A stretch of 64,000 nt of DNA from Micromonospora sp. WMMD812 (GTDB taxonomy: Bacteria; Actinomycetota; Actinomycetes; Mycobacteriales; Micromonosporaceae), in NCBI RefSeq assembly GCF_027497215.1, contig NZ_CP114904.1, positions 3,866,001-3,930,000 of the forward strand. The letters run 5' to 3'. Below are positions 26,291 through 36,335 of the stretch, piece after piece. A program made the translations under genes and the position numbers. Positions within the stretch are counted from its first letter, which is position 1, and each line of letters begins with the position of its first letter. Under the pieces are notes generated by a model. That model ran no database searches. It had not been told where the DNA came from and worked only from the letters and a program-made list of their open reading frames with translations.

Positions 26291-26322
26291 CGGTGCTCCC
26301 CTCGTCGTGCGGACGTCTGGTG

Positions 26323-26691
26323 TCAACCCGCTCGGGACGCGTCCAGGGCGGCGCGGACCACGGCGAGCGCCGCCGCGGGCGGCACGCCGAGGCGGCGGGC
26401 CTGGGCGGCGTAGTCCGCGGCCACCCGTTGCAACCGGTCCATCGCATCGTCCCGGCCGGGTGCGACGAAAGTGCCGTGCCGGCCGCGGGTCTCGAGCAGC
26501 CCGGCCGACTCCAGCTCCCGGTAGGCCCGGGCCACCGTGTTCGCGGCCAGGTTGAGGTCGGTGGCGAGCTGCCGGACGGTGGGCAGCCGGGCGCCCGTCG
26601 GCAGCCGACCGTCCCCGACCATCTCGGCGAGCTGGGCACGCACCTGCTCGTACGGTGGCACGGACGACCCCGGGTCGACCGAGATCAGCAC
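26323..26691 (-). CDS. GntR-family regulator, YtrA subgroup
   Basis: A 122-residue regulator with an N-terminal winged helix (SVPPYEQVRAQLAEMVGDGR, LPTVRQLATDLNLAANTVAR, AYRELESAGL) and only about 45 residues of helical C-terminal dimerisation region, as in the short YtrA type. It probably controls the adjoining SRPBCC gene and itself. The start ATG at 26691 is 16 bases from the stop of the YihY gene upstream, so it may be cotranscribed with it. Confidence 0.88.
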   Translation of the reverse strand: MLISVDPGSSVPPYEQVRAQLAEMVGDGRLPTGARLPTVRQLATDLNLAANTVARAYRELESAGLLETRGRHGTFVAPGRDDAMDRLQRVAADYAAQARRLGVPPAAALAVVRAALDASRAG

Positions 26692-26707
26692 GTCCTGCTC
26701 CCCTCAC

Positions 26708-27631
26708 TCAACCGGCACCGCCAGGGGTGCCGGGACCGGTGTCCTCGTCGATGTCGACCGGTGGCGGGCCCGCGGCCAGGTCGACCACCCGGCCGCGGGA
26801 GCTGGTCGCGGCGAGCGCCGCGCCGAACAGCACCAGCTGGTTGAGCAGGTACAGGTAGAGCAGCAGCCCCACCGCGCCGGCCACCACGGTGTACGCCGGG
26901 CTCCGCTCGGCCCGGACCACGTAGTAGCGGCCGACCGTGTTGAGCAGGGTGATGCCGAGCGCTACCAGCCAGACCACCGGACGCAGCCGCGACCGGCTCA
27001 TCCGCAGCCGGGGCACCGCGACCAGCAGCAGCGTGGCGAGCACCGCGTTGACCAGCACGCTGAGGATCGCGCTGAGCGTGGTCAGGCCGACCGAACCGGT
27101 GCTGCGCAGCAGGAAGCGCAGCAGCGACTCCAGTGCGTCGACGGCGGCCACCGAGAGGCCGAGCAGCACGAAGACGAGGACCATCACGCCGATGTCGACC
27201 AGCCGGCGGATCACCAGGTTGCCCGGCTGCTGGTTCAGCCCGTACATCAGCCGCTGCGAGGAACGGATCGCCTCGATCCAGCCGATCCCGGTGAAGGTCA
27301 GAATGATCAGGCCGACCACGCCGACCGTGCCGCTGCTCTCGGCGATCTGCACCGGATTCAGGAACGGCAGATTGTCCCGGAGGAACTCCGCCGCAGCCCG
27401 GCTGACCTCGTCGTTGTCCTCCAGGATGGCGCCGAAGATGGCGTACGCGACCAGCGCGAGCGCGAACACCGCGAAGAACCCGTAGTAGGCGATCGCCGCG
27501 GCCAGCCGGCCGCCGAGCACCTCGGCGTAGAGCGCTCCGGCCCGCCAGACGTGGTCGAACAGGGGCGACCGGCGGCGGCCGGCGCTCGCCCAGCGGTCGA
27601 TGGCCGCCTCGACCCGGCCGATCACGTTCAC
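26708..27631 (-). CDS. YihY/BrkB-family membrane protein
   Basis: A 307-residue membrane protein with six predicted helices. The family core AIAYYGFFAVFALALVAYAI is near residue 50, and later helices include TVGVVGLIILTFTGIGWIEA and TVVAGAVGLLLYLYLLNQLV. Family members were once called ribonuclease BN in error; the true role is uncertain. The preferred start is GTG 27631, after GGCGAGGATG; an upstream ATG at 27673 would add 14 residues. The C-terminal 25 residues are cytoplasmic, acidic and glycine-rich. It lies 66 bp downstream of the 2'-5' RNA ligase-like gene on the same strand. Confidence 0.85.
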   Translation of the reverse strand: MNVIGRVEAAIDRWASAGRRRSPLFDHVWRAGALYAEVLGGRLAAAIAYYGFFAVFALALVAYAIFGAILEDNDEVSRAAAEFLRDNLPFLNPVQIAESSGTVGVVGLIILTFTGIGWIEAIRSSQRLMYGLNQQPGNLVIRRLVDIGVMVLVFVLLGLSVAAVDALESLLRFLLRSTGSVGLTTLSAILSVLVNAVLATLLLVAVPRLRMSRSRLRPVVWLVALGITLLNTVGRYYVVRAERSPAYTVVAGAVGLLLYLYLLNQLVLFGAALAATSSRGRVVDLAAGPPPVDIDEDTGPGTPGGAG

Positions 27632-27697
27632 GCCGTCATCCTCGCCGATGTCGGCCCACCGTGGGGGAACCATCGGTGGGCGCGCCTCGCGGGCCGG

Positions 27698-28285
27698 TCA
27701 GCCGCCGAGCCGGAAGTCCCGGCGCGGCTGCCAGCGCGGCTGGCCGCTGTGCGAGAAGAGGGTGAACGCCGCCACCTCGAACATCGCCGAGAAGTCGGCC
27801 AGGTCCTCGTACGCCTTGTCCAGTGCCTCCGGCGCGACGTCCTGCGCCACCGTCACGTGCGGGTGGTACGGGAAACGCGCCTCCCGGTGCAGTTCCGGCG
27901 CGGCGCTGATCGCGGCGGCGAGCAGCTCGCACTCGCTGATCCCGGCGGCCACCGCCACGAAGACCACCTGGGTCACCGGCCGGAACGTCCCGGTGCCCCG
28001 CAGGTGCAGGGTGAACGGCAGGTGGGCGGCGGCGACGGCGGCCAGGTGCCGCTCGACGGCGGGCAGGGTCTGCACCGGGATCTCGGTCGGCCCGAGCAGC
28101 GTCACGTGCGCCGGGATGTCCGCCGCCTGTGGGTCACCGGCCTCCGCGCGCCGCCGCGTGAGCTCGGAGCCCCAGGGTTCGGGGATGTCCACCGCGACGC
28201 CGATCTGGAGACAGTCCTCCCCCAGCAGCGCCCCGTCCCTGCGAACCACGCTGCGCGCCACCTCTCCGGCCACCGGCCCGTCCAC
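27698..28285 (-). CDS. 2'-5' RNA ligase/phosphoesterase family protein
   Basis: A 195-residue protein of the 2H phosphoesterase superfamily. The two HxT motifs are present: HVTLLGP near residue 80 and HPHVTVAQD near 142. LigT-type enzymes open or close 2',5' or 2',3' cyclic phosphate bonds on RNA. Start is GTG at 28285, 23 bp after the trpS stop; an alternative internal start is possible because the first 30 residues are variable. Being beside a tRNA synthetase is suggestive of RNA metabolism, but no specific substrate can be named. Confidence 0.8.
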   Translation of the reverse strand: MDGPVAGEVARSVVRRDGALLGEDCLQIGVAVDIPEPWGSELTRRRAEAGDPQAADIPAHVTLLGPTEIPVQTLPAVERHLAAVAAAHLPFTLHLRGTGTFRPVTQVVFVAVAAGISECELLAAAISAAPELHREARFPYHPHVTVAQDVAPEALDKAYEDLADFSAMFEVAAFTLFSHSGQPRWQPRRDFRLGG

Positions 28286-28308
28286 CCGTACCGCGTCGCG
28301 CCGCGGCG

Positions 28309-29367
<1,059 letters not shown>

Positions 29368-30411
29368 TCATGACGGGCCGGCGGGTCGGCCGCCGCCCGC
29401 CGCCGTCGGCGCCGTGACCTCGCGCCGCTGCTCGGGCAGGCGGACGACGGAGACGGCGAGTCGGGCCACCCGGCGCCCCTCCAGCGCCATGACCCGCAGC
29501 ATCCAGCCACCCGACGCGTCGTCCGGTTCCGGGGCGCCGGCGTCGGCCGGCCCGGGATCCACCGCCACCTCGTCACCGACCACCGGCAGCCGGCCCAGCG
29601 CCGCCATCACGAACCCGCCGACCGTCTCGTACGGCCCGGCGGGCAGCGGCACTCCGGTGCGCTCGGCGAAGTCGGCCAGGTTGAGCCGGCCGTCGACCAC
29701 GGCGGGCAGTCCGGCGCGCGCCGGGCCGGGCGCGCCGGCGCGCACGTCGTGGATCTCCCCGAGCAGCTCCTCGATCAGGTCCTCGAGGGTGACGATGCCG
29801 GCGGTGCCGCCGTACTCGTCGACCACCACCGCCAGGTGGTGCCCCTCCCGGCGCATCTCGGTCAGCGCCGGCAGCACCCGCTTGCTGCCGGGCAGCCGCT
29901 TGACCTCGCGGGTCAGCTCTCCGACCGTGGTGCACCGGTCGTCGTCCGGGCGGAGCAGCACGTCGTGCAGGTGGACGAAGCCGACCACGTCGTCGTGGGT
30001 GCCGTCGGTGACCGGGTACCGGGTGTGCGGCTCGGCCCGGACCAGTCGGGCCGCCTCGACGATGGGCAGCCCGGCGGGGAGGAAGACCACCTCGGTGCGG
30101 GGCATCATCACCTCGCGGACCAGGCTCGCGCCGGCCACCAGCACCTCGTCGATGATCCGCCGCTCGTCCGGGTGCAGCAGGGTGTTCGCCGCGACCAGGT
30201 CGCGCAGCTCGCCCTCGCTGATCCGTTCCCGACCGGCGGCCGGGCTCGCGCCGAGCAGGTCGGTGACCAGGCGGGTGGCGGCGTCCGCGGCCCGGACCAC
30301 CACCCGGGCGACGACCCGGGCGGCCCGACCCGGTTCGCGGCGGGGTCGCCGCCGTGCGCGTCGGCGGTGCTCGGGACCGCCCGCTTCCCGCATGCCAGAG
30401 ATGGTAGACAC
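29368..30411 (-). CDS. CorC/HlyC-like CBS-domain protein lacking the DUF21 membrane domain
   Basis: A 347-residue protein. After a basic N-terminus (about 35 residues, rich in Arg), ERISEGELRDLVAANTLLHP leads into two CBS domains (about 85-205), with REVMMPRTEVVFLP and VLPALTEMRREGHHLAVVVD. VDEYGGTAGIVTLEDLIEEL is the family signature, and a C-terminal CorC/HlyC domain follows (GRLNLADFAERTGV, ETVGGFVMAALGRLP). Most homologues carry an N-terminal DUF21 membrane domain; here only a short hydrophobic remnant (ARVVARVVVRAADAATRLV) precedes the CBS pair. Related proteins influence magnesium or cobalt transport. Start ATG 30411; alternatives are not excluded. Confidence 0.85.
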   Translation of the reverse strand: MSTISGMREAGGPEHRRRARRRPRREPGRAARVVARVVVRAADAATRLVTDLLGASPAAGRERISEGELRDLVAANTLLHPDERRIIDEVLVAGASLVREVMMPRTEVVFLPAGLPIVEAARLVRAEPHTRYPVTDGTHDDVVGFVHLHDVLLRPDDDRCTTVGELTREVKRLPGSKRVLPALTEMRREGHHLAVVVDEYGGTAGIVTLEDLIEELLGEIHDVRAGAPGPARAGLPAVVDGRLNLADFAERTGVPLPAGPYETVGGFVMAALGRLPVVGDEVAVDPGPADAGAPEPDDASGGWMLRVMALEGRRVARLAVSVVRLPEQRREVTAPTAAGGGRPAGPS

Positions 30412-30479
30412 CGGGGACTCCCGCCACCGGGGCTTCCGCCGGAGTGCCCTCGCCGTTTCCGTGGCCCCGCCGCTCAGTG

Positions 30480-30494
30480 TTCAACTCTGTTGAA
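30480..30494. promoter_or_regulatory. TTCAAC-N3-GTTGAA operator candidate upstream of galE
   Basis: A perfect inverted repeat within an unusually AT-rich island (30478-30518) in the region shared by the divergent CorC-like and galE genes. TATGAT at 30506-30511 could be a -10 box toward galE, though no matching -35 is seen at normal spacing. MarR-type repressors often bind sites of this size. Confidence 0.45.
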
Positions 30495-30609
30495 TCATGA
30501 GAGTTTATGATGGAATCAGGAGACAGCGGGCGGGGCCGCGTCCCGGCCCCCACCGTAGGGTGATCACCGAAGGGCCGCGTCCCGGGCCGGCCAGGCAGGA
30601 GGCAACGAC

Positions 30610-31593
30610 GTGAAACTGCTCGTCACCGGCGGCGCCGGGTTCATCGGCAGCGTGGTGACCCGCATGCTGCTCGACGCCGGCCACGAGGTGGTCGTCCTCG
30701 ATGACCTGCGCACCGGTCACCGCGAGGCCCTCGCCCCGGACGCCACCCACGTCGACGCGCCCGTCCACGACGCCGCCCGGGTGGTCACCCGCGAGGCCGG
30801 GTTCGACGGCGTGCTGCATTTCGCCGCCCTCATCGCCGCCGGCGAGTCGATGGTCAAGCCGGAGCTCTACTGGCACACCAACACGGTCGGCACGCTCGCG
30901 CTGCTCGACGCGGTCCGCGCCGCCGGGGTCCCCCGCCTCGTCTTCTCCTCCACCGCCGCCGTCTACGGCAACCCCACCGAGCTGCCCATCCCGGAGACCG
31001 CAGTCAAGGCGCCGACCAACACGTACGGCGCGACCAAGCTCGCCGTCGACATGGCACTCACCTCCGAGGCGATCGCCCACAATCTGGCCGCCGTCTCCCT
31101 GCGCTACTTCAACGTGGCCGGCGCACACCTCGACGGCGACGTCGCCCTCGGCGAACGGCACGACCCGGAGACCCACCTCATCCCGATCGCGCTGGAGGTC
31201 GCCGCCGGCCGGCGGGAGAAGCTCCAGCTCTTCGGCGACGACTACCCGACCGTCGACGGCACCTGCGTCCGCGACTACATCCACGTCGCCGACCTGGCCC
31301 GGGCCCACCTGCTCGCGCTGGACGCCGCCACGCCGGGCCAGCACCGGATCTACAACCTCGGCAACGGCAACGGGTTCACCAACCGGCAGGTCGTCGACGT
31401 GGTCCGGGAGGTCACCGGCCACCCGCTGCCGGTCGAGGTCGCGCCCCGCCGCGAGGGCGACCCGGCCGAGCTGGTCGCCTCCTCCCGGCTGGCCCGCGAG
31501 GAGTTGGGCTGGGTGCCGCGGAAGCCGACCCTGCACGACATGGTCGGCGACGCCTGGGCCTTCTACCGCACGCACATCCTGGAGCAGGCGTGA
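30610..31593 (+). CDS. galE: UDP-glucose 4-epimerase
   Basis: Interconverts UDP-galactose and UDP-glucose in the Leloir pathway. A 327-residue SDR protein: NAD-binding LLVTGGAGFIGSVVTRML at the N-terminus, FSSTAAVYGNPTELP with the catalytic Ser/Thr, and the YxxxK pair in TYGATKLAVDMAL near residue 140. VRDYIHVADLARAHLLAL is the conserved distal block. The start is GTG 30610, with GGAGG upstream. The stop overlaps the galK start (GTGA), so the two are coupled. No galT gene is in the window. Confidence 0.95.
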   Translation: MKLLVTGGAGFIGSVVTRMLLDAGHEVVVLDDLRTGHREALAPDATHVDAPVHDAARVVTREAGFDGVLHFAALIAAGESMVKPELYWHTNTVGTLALLDAVRAAGVPRLVFSSTAAVYGNPTELPIPETAVKAPTNTYGATKLAVDMALTSEAIAHNLAAVSLRYFNVAGAHLDGDVALGERHDPETHLIPIALEVAAGRREKLQLFGDDYPTVDGTCVRDYIHVADLARAHLLALDAATPGQHRIYNLGNGNGFTNRQVVDVVREVTGHPLPVEVAPRREGDPAELVASSRLAREELGWVPRKPTLHDMVGDAWAFYRTHILEQA

Positions 31594-32747
31594 CCGACGT
31601 CGCCGACCGCGCCGCCGCCGGTTTCCAGCGCGAGTACGGCGCGCCACCCGCCGGCCGCTGGGCGGCGCCCGGCCGGGTCAACCTGATCGGTGAGCACACC
31701 GACTACAACGACGGCTTCGTGCTGCCCTTCGCGCTGCCGCTGCGCGCGGTGGCCGCCGCCGACCGGCAGGACGGCGCCCGCTGGACGGTCTGGTCCGAGC
31801 TGTCCGGCGAGACGATCAGCTTCGGCGCCGACGACGTCGACGAGCCGGGCCGGGTCACCGGCTGGGGCGCGTACGTCGCCGGCGTGGTCTGGGCGCTGCG
31901 CGAGGCCGGCCACGACGTGCCCGGCGCCCGGCTCGCGATCGCCTCGGACGTGCCGCTCGGCGCCGGGCTCTCCTCCTCCGCCGCGATCGAGGCGGCGGTG
32001 CTCACCGCCCTGGTCGACCTCGGTGGGCTGGACCTGCCGGCAGCGCGGCAGCCCCGGCTCGCCCAGCGGGCCGAGAACGCCTACGTCGGCGCGCCGACCG
32101 GGATCATGGACCAGTCGGCGGCGATCCGCTGCCGGGACGGGCACGCGCTCTTCCTCGACTGCCGCACCGAGGAGGTCGAGCACATCCCGTTCGACCTGAA
32201 CGCCGCCGGGCTCGCCGTGCTGGTCGTCGACAGTCGGGCACCGCACCGGCACGCCGACGGCGAGTACGCCGCCCGCCGCAAGTCCTGCGAGGCCGCGTCC
32301 GAGCGCCTCGGCGTGCCGGCGCTGCGCGACATCGGCGTGGACCAGCTCGACACCGCGCTCGCCCGACTCGACGACGACGAGACGCGACGCCGGGTCCGCC
32401 ATGTGGTGACCGAGGACCAGCGGGTGCTCGACACGGTGGCGCTGCTGCGTGCCGGACGGGTCCGCGAGATCGGCCCGCTGCTGACCGCGTCGCACGCCTC
32501 GATGCGCGACGACTTCGAGATCACCGTCCCGGAGATCGACACCGCGGTCGAGGCGGCGCTCGCCGCGGGCGCGCTCGGTGCCCGGATGACCGGCGGCGGC
32601 TTCGGCGGCTGCGTCCTCGCCCTCGTCGAGGCGGACGCGGCCGACACGGTGGCGGACGCGGTCACCGCCGCGTACGCCGAGCGGGGTTTCCAGGCCCCCA
32701 CCCACGTCACCGTGCTCCCCGCCCCCGGCGCCACCCGCCTCGACTGA
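31590..32747 (+). CDS. galK: Galactokinase
   Basis: Phosphorylates alpha-D-galactose to galactose-1-phosphate with ATP. A 385-residue GHMP kinase: signature GRVNLIGEHTDYNDGFVLP near residue 30, ATP-binding LGAGLSSSAAIEAAVLTAL near 125, and GARMTGGGFGGCVLALVE near 330. The GTG start overlaps the galE stop by four bases. The absence of galT nearby means galactose-1-phosphate uridylylation must be encoded elsewhere. Confidence 0.96.
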   Translation: MTDVADRAAAGFQREYGAPPAGRWAAPGRVNLIGEHTDYNDGFVLPFALPLRAVAAADRQDGARWTVWSELSGETISFGADDVDEPGRVTGWGAYVAGVVWALREAGHDVPGARLAIASDVPLGAGLSSSAAIEAAVLTALVDLGGLDLPAARQPRLAQRAENAYVGAPTGIMDQSAAIRCRDGHALFLDCRTEEVEHIPFDLNAAGLAVLVVDSRAPHRHADGEYAARRKSCEAASERLGVPALRDIGVDQLDTALARLDDDETRRRVRHVVTEDQRVLDTVALLRAGRVREIGPLLTASHASMRDDFEITVPEIDTAVEAALAAGALGARMTGGGFGGCVLALVEADAADTVADAVTAAYAERGFQAPTHVTVLPAPGATRLD

Positions 32748-32882
32748 CCGTCGTCGCCGCCACCACGCGGTGCGGGCGGGCCGTGTGGTGGCCGCACCCG
32801 CCGCCCCGGGGCGCACGGTCCGAACGCGACGGTCGGTAGGGTGGCCGCCGACCGGGATCACATCGGACCGGGGGGAGGCCAC

Positions 32883-34013
32883 ATGAGCGACGCCGGGATC
32901 GCCGCCCAGGAGCGGGCGGTGGCGCTGATGCGGGTGAGGCGGCACGCCGAGGCGGCGAAGCTGCTCCGCGACCTGCTCGCCGACCAACCGGAGCACGCCG
33001 GTGTGCTGCTCCAGCTGGCCCGCTGCCACCGGATACTGGGCCAGCTCGCCGAGGCGATGCGGCTGGTGGACCGTGCGCTGGGGTTCGCCGCCGCCCAGCA
33101 GCACCTGCTCGTCGAGAAGGCCCGGATCCTGCTCGCGGCCGGGCACCCCGCGCACGCGGCCGCCGCCGCCCAGCAGGCCCTGGAACGCGCGCCCCGCACC
33201 TGGGAGGCGCACGGGCTGCTGGCCGAGGCGCTCCTGGCCCTCGGCAACCCCAACCGGGTGGTGGCTGCCCGCCGGCACGCCGACACCGCCCTGGAGCTCG
33301 CCCCGCAGGTGCCGGACGTCCACCTGCTCGACGCCCGCCTGCACGCGCGGATGGGTCGGCTCCGGGCCGCCCGGGCCGCCTGCCGGCAGGCGCTGGCACT
33401 CGACCCGACGTACGAGCCGGCGCTGAGCCAGCTCGCGCTGCTCGACGCCGGGCAGGACCGGGCCGGCCGCGCCGCGCGCGGGTTCAGCGACGCGCTGGCG
33501 GCCGACCCGCAGGCCGGGTGGAGCAGCGAGTCGCTCGCCGCGGTCTCCCTCGCCCTGTGCTGGCGGCTGTTCGACGTGGTCGCGCTGGCGGCCGTCGCCC
33601 ACTGGGTGCTGTTCGCGGCGGTCGGGGGCACGGGTCGACCCGTACGGCTGGTCGCGGCGCTGCTCGTCCTGGTGGCCGCGGCGGCGTGGGCGCTGCGGTC
33701 CTGGCGACGGCAGCCGACGGCGGTGCGCTGGCAGCTGCGCCGGCACCTGAACGCGACCTCGGCGGTGGTGTGCCAGCTGCTTACCCTGGTCACGGCCGCC
33801 GGGCTGGTCTGCGGCGGGCTGGCCCCCCGCACGGACAGCCCCGCCGGCGCGGTGGGCGCCCTGCTGCTGCTCCCGGGCGCCGTGATCCTGGCCGTCCGGC
33901 TGTGGCGGCAGCTGAAGCGCCGCGCCGCCCCGACGATCCGCCGGCTCGGCTACGCGATCTGGACCCGCCTGGCCGCCCGCGCCACCACCTCCGCGCCCGC
34001 CCCGCCCCGCTGA
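32883..34013 (+). CDS. Tetratricopeptide-repeat membrane protein
   Basis: A 376-residue protein. Residues about 5-215 form several TPR-like helical pairs (LMRVRRHAEAAKLLRDLL, LGQLAEAMRLVDRALGFA, MGRLRAARAACRQALALDPT), a protein-interaction scaffold. Four hydrophobic segments follow at about 225-245, 250-268, 298-318 and 322-342, then a basic tail. The TPR part is probably cytoplasmic. Start ATG 32883, with GGGGGGAGG eight bases upstream. It is 135 bp from galK and converges on cysN with ten bases between. Partner and role unknown. Confidence 0.75.
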   Translation: MSDAGIAAQERAVALMRVRRHAEAAKLLRDLLADQPEHAGVLLQLARCHRILGQLAEAMRLVDRALGFAAAQQHLLVEKARILLAAGHPAHAAAAAQQALERAPRTWEAHGLLAEALLALGNPNRVVAARRHADTALELAPQVPDVHLLDARLHARMGRLRAARAACRQALALDPTYEPALSQLALLDAGQDRAGRAARGFSDALAADPQAGWSSESLAAVSLALCWRLFDVVALAAVAHWVLFAAVGGTGRPVRLVAALLVLVAAAAWALRSWRRQPTAVRWQLRRHLNATSAVVCQLLTLVTAAGLVCGGLAPRTDSPAGAVGALLLLPGAVILAVRLWRQLKRRAAPTIRRLGYAIWTRLAARATTSAPAPPR

Positions 34014-34023
34014 TCGAGAGGCG

Positions 34024-35352
34024 TCACGACGCTTCGATGATCATCCCGGCGGCGACCGTGCGGTTGGTGGTCTCGTCGATGATGACGAAGCCACCGGTGG
34101 TGCGGTTGCGGCGGTACTCGTCGGCCAGCAGCGGGATCGTCGTGCGCAGCCGCACCCGGCCGATCTCGTTGAGCCGCAGCTCCCCCGCCGACTCGTCGCG
34201 GTGCAGCGAGTTGATGTCCAGCCGGTAGTTCAGGCCGCGCACGATCGCCCGGGCCGACCGGGTGGTGTGCTTGATCGCGTACTTGCCGCCGACCTGCAAC
34301 GGGCGGGTCTCGTCCATCCAGCAGACCATCGCCTCGATGTCCTGGGCCACCGCCGGAGCGTTGTTCGGCCGGCAGATCAGGTCGCCCCGGGAGATGTCGA
34401 TCTCGTCGGCCAGCCGTACCGTCACCGACATCGGCGGGAACGCCTCCGCGACCGGCCCGTCGGCGGTCTCCACCGCGGCGATCCGGCTGGTGAACCCCGA
34501 CGGCAGCACCATCACCTCGTCGCCCGGCTTCAGCACACCCGAGGCCACCTGACCGGCGTAGCCGCGATAGTCGGTGACCGTGGTCGACTGCGGACGGATC
34601 ACGTACTGCACCGGGAAGCGCACGTCGACCAGGTTGCGGTCCGAGGCGATGTGCACCCGCTCCAGGTGGTGCAGCAACGACGACCCCTCGTACCAGGGCA
34701 TGTTCTCCGACCGGCCGACGATGTTGTCGCCCTTCAGCGCGGAGACCGGCACCACCGTCAGGTCGGGCACCTCGAGCTTCGCGGCGAACGCGGTGAACTC
34801 GTCCGCGATCCGCTCGAACACCTCCTGGGAGTAGTCGACCAGGTCCATCTTGTTGACGCAGAGCACCAGGTGCGGCACCCGCAACAGCGAGCAGAGGAAC
34901 GCGTGCCGACGGGACTGCTCGACGAGGCCCTTGCGGGCGTCCACCAGGATCAGCGCCAGGTCGGCGGTCGAGGCGCCGGTGACCATGTTCCGCGTGTACT
35001 GGATGTGCCCCGGGGTGTCCGCGATGATGAACTTCCGCCGCGGCGTGGCGAAGTAGCGGTACGCCACGTCGATCGTGATGCCCTGCTCCCGCTCCGCCCG
35101 CAGGCCGTCGGTGAGCAGCGCCAGGTTGGTGTACTCGTCACCGCGTGCCGCACTGACCGCCTCCACCGCGGCCAACTGGTCGGTGAACAGCGACTTCGTG
35201 TCGTAGAGCAGCCGGCCGATCAGCGTCGACTTGCCATCGTCCACACTGCCCGCGGTGGCGAACCGCAGCAGGTCCATCCGCCGGGGCTCCGGCCCGGCCC
35301 CGGACGCGGCCCGGGCGTCCGCGCCGGCCGGCGCGGCGGTCTCGACGCTCAT
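34024..35352 (-). CDS. cysN: Sulfate adenylyltransferase subunit 1 (GTPase)
   Basis: GTP-hydrolysing subunit that drives formation of adenosine 5'-phosphosulfate by CysD. A 442-residue EF-Tu-like protein: G1 GSVDDGKSTLIGRLLYDTK near residue 35, G3 DTPGHIQYTRNMVTG near 112, G4 NKMDLVDY near 168, then two beta-barrel domains. It ends at the domain 3 region and has no fused APS kinase. It overlaps the cysD stop by one base. Together with cysD and cysQ it makes a sulfate activation operon; no APS/PAPS reductase gene is in the window. Confidence 0.96.
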   Translation of the reverse strand: MSVETAAPAGADARAASGAGPEPRRMDLLRFATAGSVDDGKSTLIGRLLYDTKSLFTDQLAAVEAVSAARGDEYTNLALLTDGLRAEREQGITIDVAYRYFATPRRKFIIADTPGHIQYTRNMVTGASTADLALILVDARKGLVEQSRRHAFLCSLLRVPHLVLCVNKMDLVDYSQEVFERIADEFTAFAAKLEVPDLTVVPVSALKGDNIVGRSENMPWYEGSSLLHHLERVHIASDRNLVDVRFPVQYVIRPQSTTVTDYRGYAGQVASGVLKPGDEVMVLPSGFTSRIAAVETADGPVAEAFPPMSVTVRLADEIDISRGDLICRPNNAPAVAQDIEAMVCWMDETRPLQVGGKYAIKHTTRSARAIVRGLNYRLDINSLHRDESAGELRLNEIGRVRLRTTIPLLADEYRRNRTTGGFVIIDETTNRTVAAGMIIEAS

Positions 35353-36260
35353 CAGAAGTAGCCCTCCCGCTTGCGGTCCTCCATCGCGGCCTCGCTGACC
35401 CGGTCGTCACCACGGGTGGCCCCGCGCTCGGTGATCCGGGTCGCCGCGACCTCCTCGATGACCTTCTCCACCGTGTCCGCGTCGGAGCGCACGGCGGCGG
35501 TGCACGAGGCGTCGCCCACCGTGCGATAGCGCACCCGCGCCTTGAACCGCTCCTCACCCGCCCGGGGGCGGAAGAACTCGTTGACCGCGTACAGCATCCC
35601 TTCGCGCTCGATCACCTCACGCTCGTGGGCGTAGTAGATCGACGGCAGCGCGATCCGCTCCCGGGCGATGTAGTGCCAGACGTCCAGCTCGGTCCAGTTG
35701 GACAGCGGGAAGACCCGGATCGACTCGCCCGGGTGGTGCCGCCCGTTGTAGAGCGCCCACAGCTCCGGACGCTGGTTCTTCGGGTCCCACTGGCCGAACT
35801 CGTCACGGAAGCTGAACACCCGCTCCTTGGCCCGGGCCTTCTCCTCGTCGCGGCGGGCCCCGCCGAAGAGCGCGTCGAAACGGTGCTTCTCCACCGCGTC
35901 GAGCAGCACCGGGGTCTGGATCCGGTTGCGCATCCCGTCGGCCGACTCGCGCACCAGCCCGGCGGCCAGGGCCTCCGGCACGCTCGCCACCACCAACTGC
36001 AACCCCAGCTCGGCGACCCGCTGGTCGCGGTACTCCAGAACCTCGGCGAAGTTGTGACCGGTGTCGACGTGCATCACCGGGAAGGGGATGTTGGCCGGGG
36101 CGAACGCCTTCTGGGCCAGCCGGAGCATCACGATCGAGTCCTTGCCACCCGAGAAGAGCAGCACCGGCCGCTCCATCTCGGCGACCACCTCGCGCATCAC
36201 GAAGATGCTCTCCGCTTCCAGGGCGTCGAGGTGCGAAACCTGGTAGGCGGGCGCGGTCAT
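35352..36260 (-). CDS. cysD: Sulfate adenylyltransferase subunit 2
   Basis: Catalytic subunit that adenylates sulfate with ATP. The 302-residue protein has the PP-loop SGGKDS in RPVLLFSGGKDSIVMLRLAQ near residue 35. FDALFGGARRDEEKARAKER and FPLSNWTELDVWHYI are the conserved CysD blocks. The start was taken as ATG 36260 (MTAPAYQVSHLDALEAESI), where family similarity begins; the extension back to 36320 is not conserved. The start lies 75 bp after cysQ on the same strand. Confidence 0.96.
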   Translation of the reverse strand: MTAPAYQVSHLDALEAESIFVMREVVAEMERPVLLFSGGKDSIVMLRLAQKAFAPANIPFPVMHVDTGHNFAEVLEYRDQRVAELGLQLVVASVPEALAAGLVRESADGMRNRIQTPVLLDAVEKHRFDALFGGARRDEEKARAKERVFSFRDEFGQWDPKNQRPELWALYNGRHHPGESIRVFPLSNWTELDVWHYIARERIALPSIYYAHEREVIEREGMLYAVNEFFRPRAGEERFKARVRYRTVGDASCTAAVRSDADTVEKVIEEVAATRITERGATRGDDRVSEAAMEDRKREGYF

Positions 36261-36335
36261 GACCCGGGCTCGATTCGCGTGCGCATCCGATTTCCAGACC
36301 TTCCCGGTCGGAGATATCAAGAACGTGCGATCAGG

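Noticed and set aside
31563-33746. A 727-codon minus-strand frame opposite galK and the TPR gene
   Set aside because: Repetitive composition with no motif, opposite two well-supported genes.
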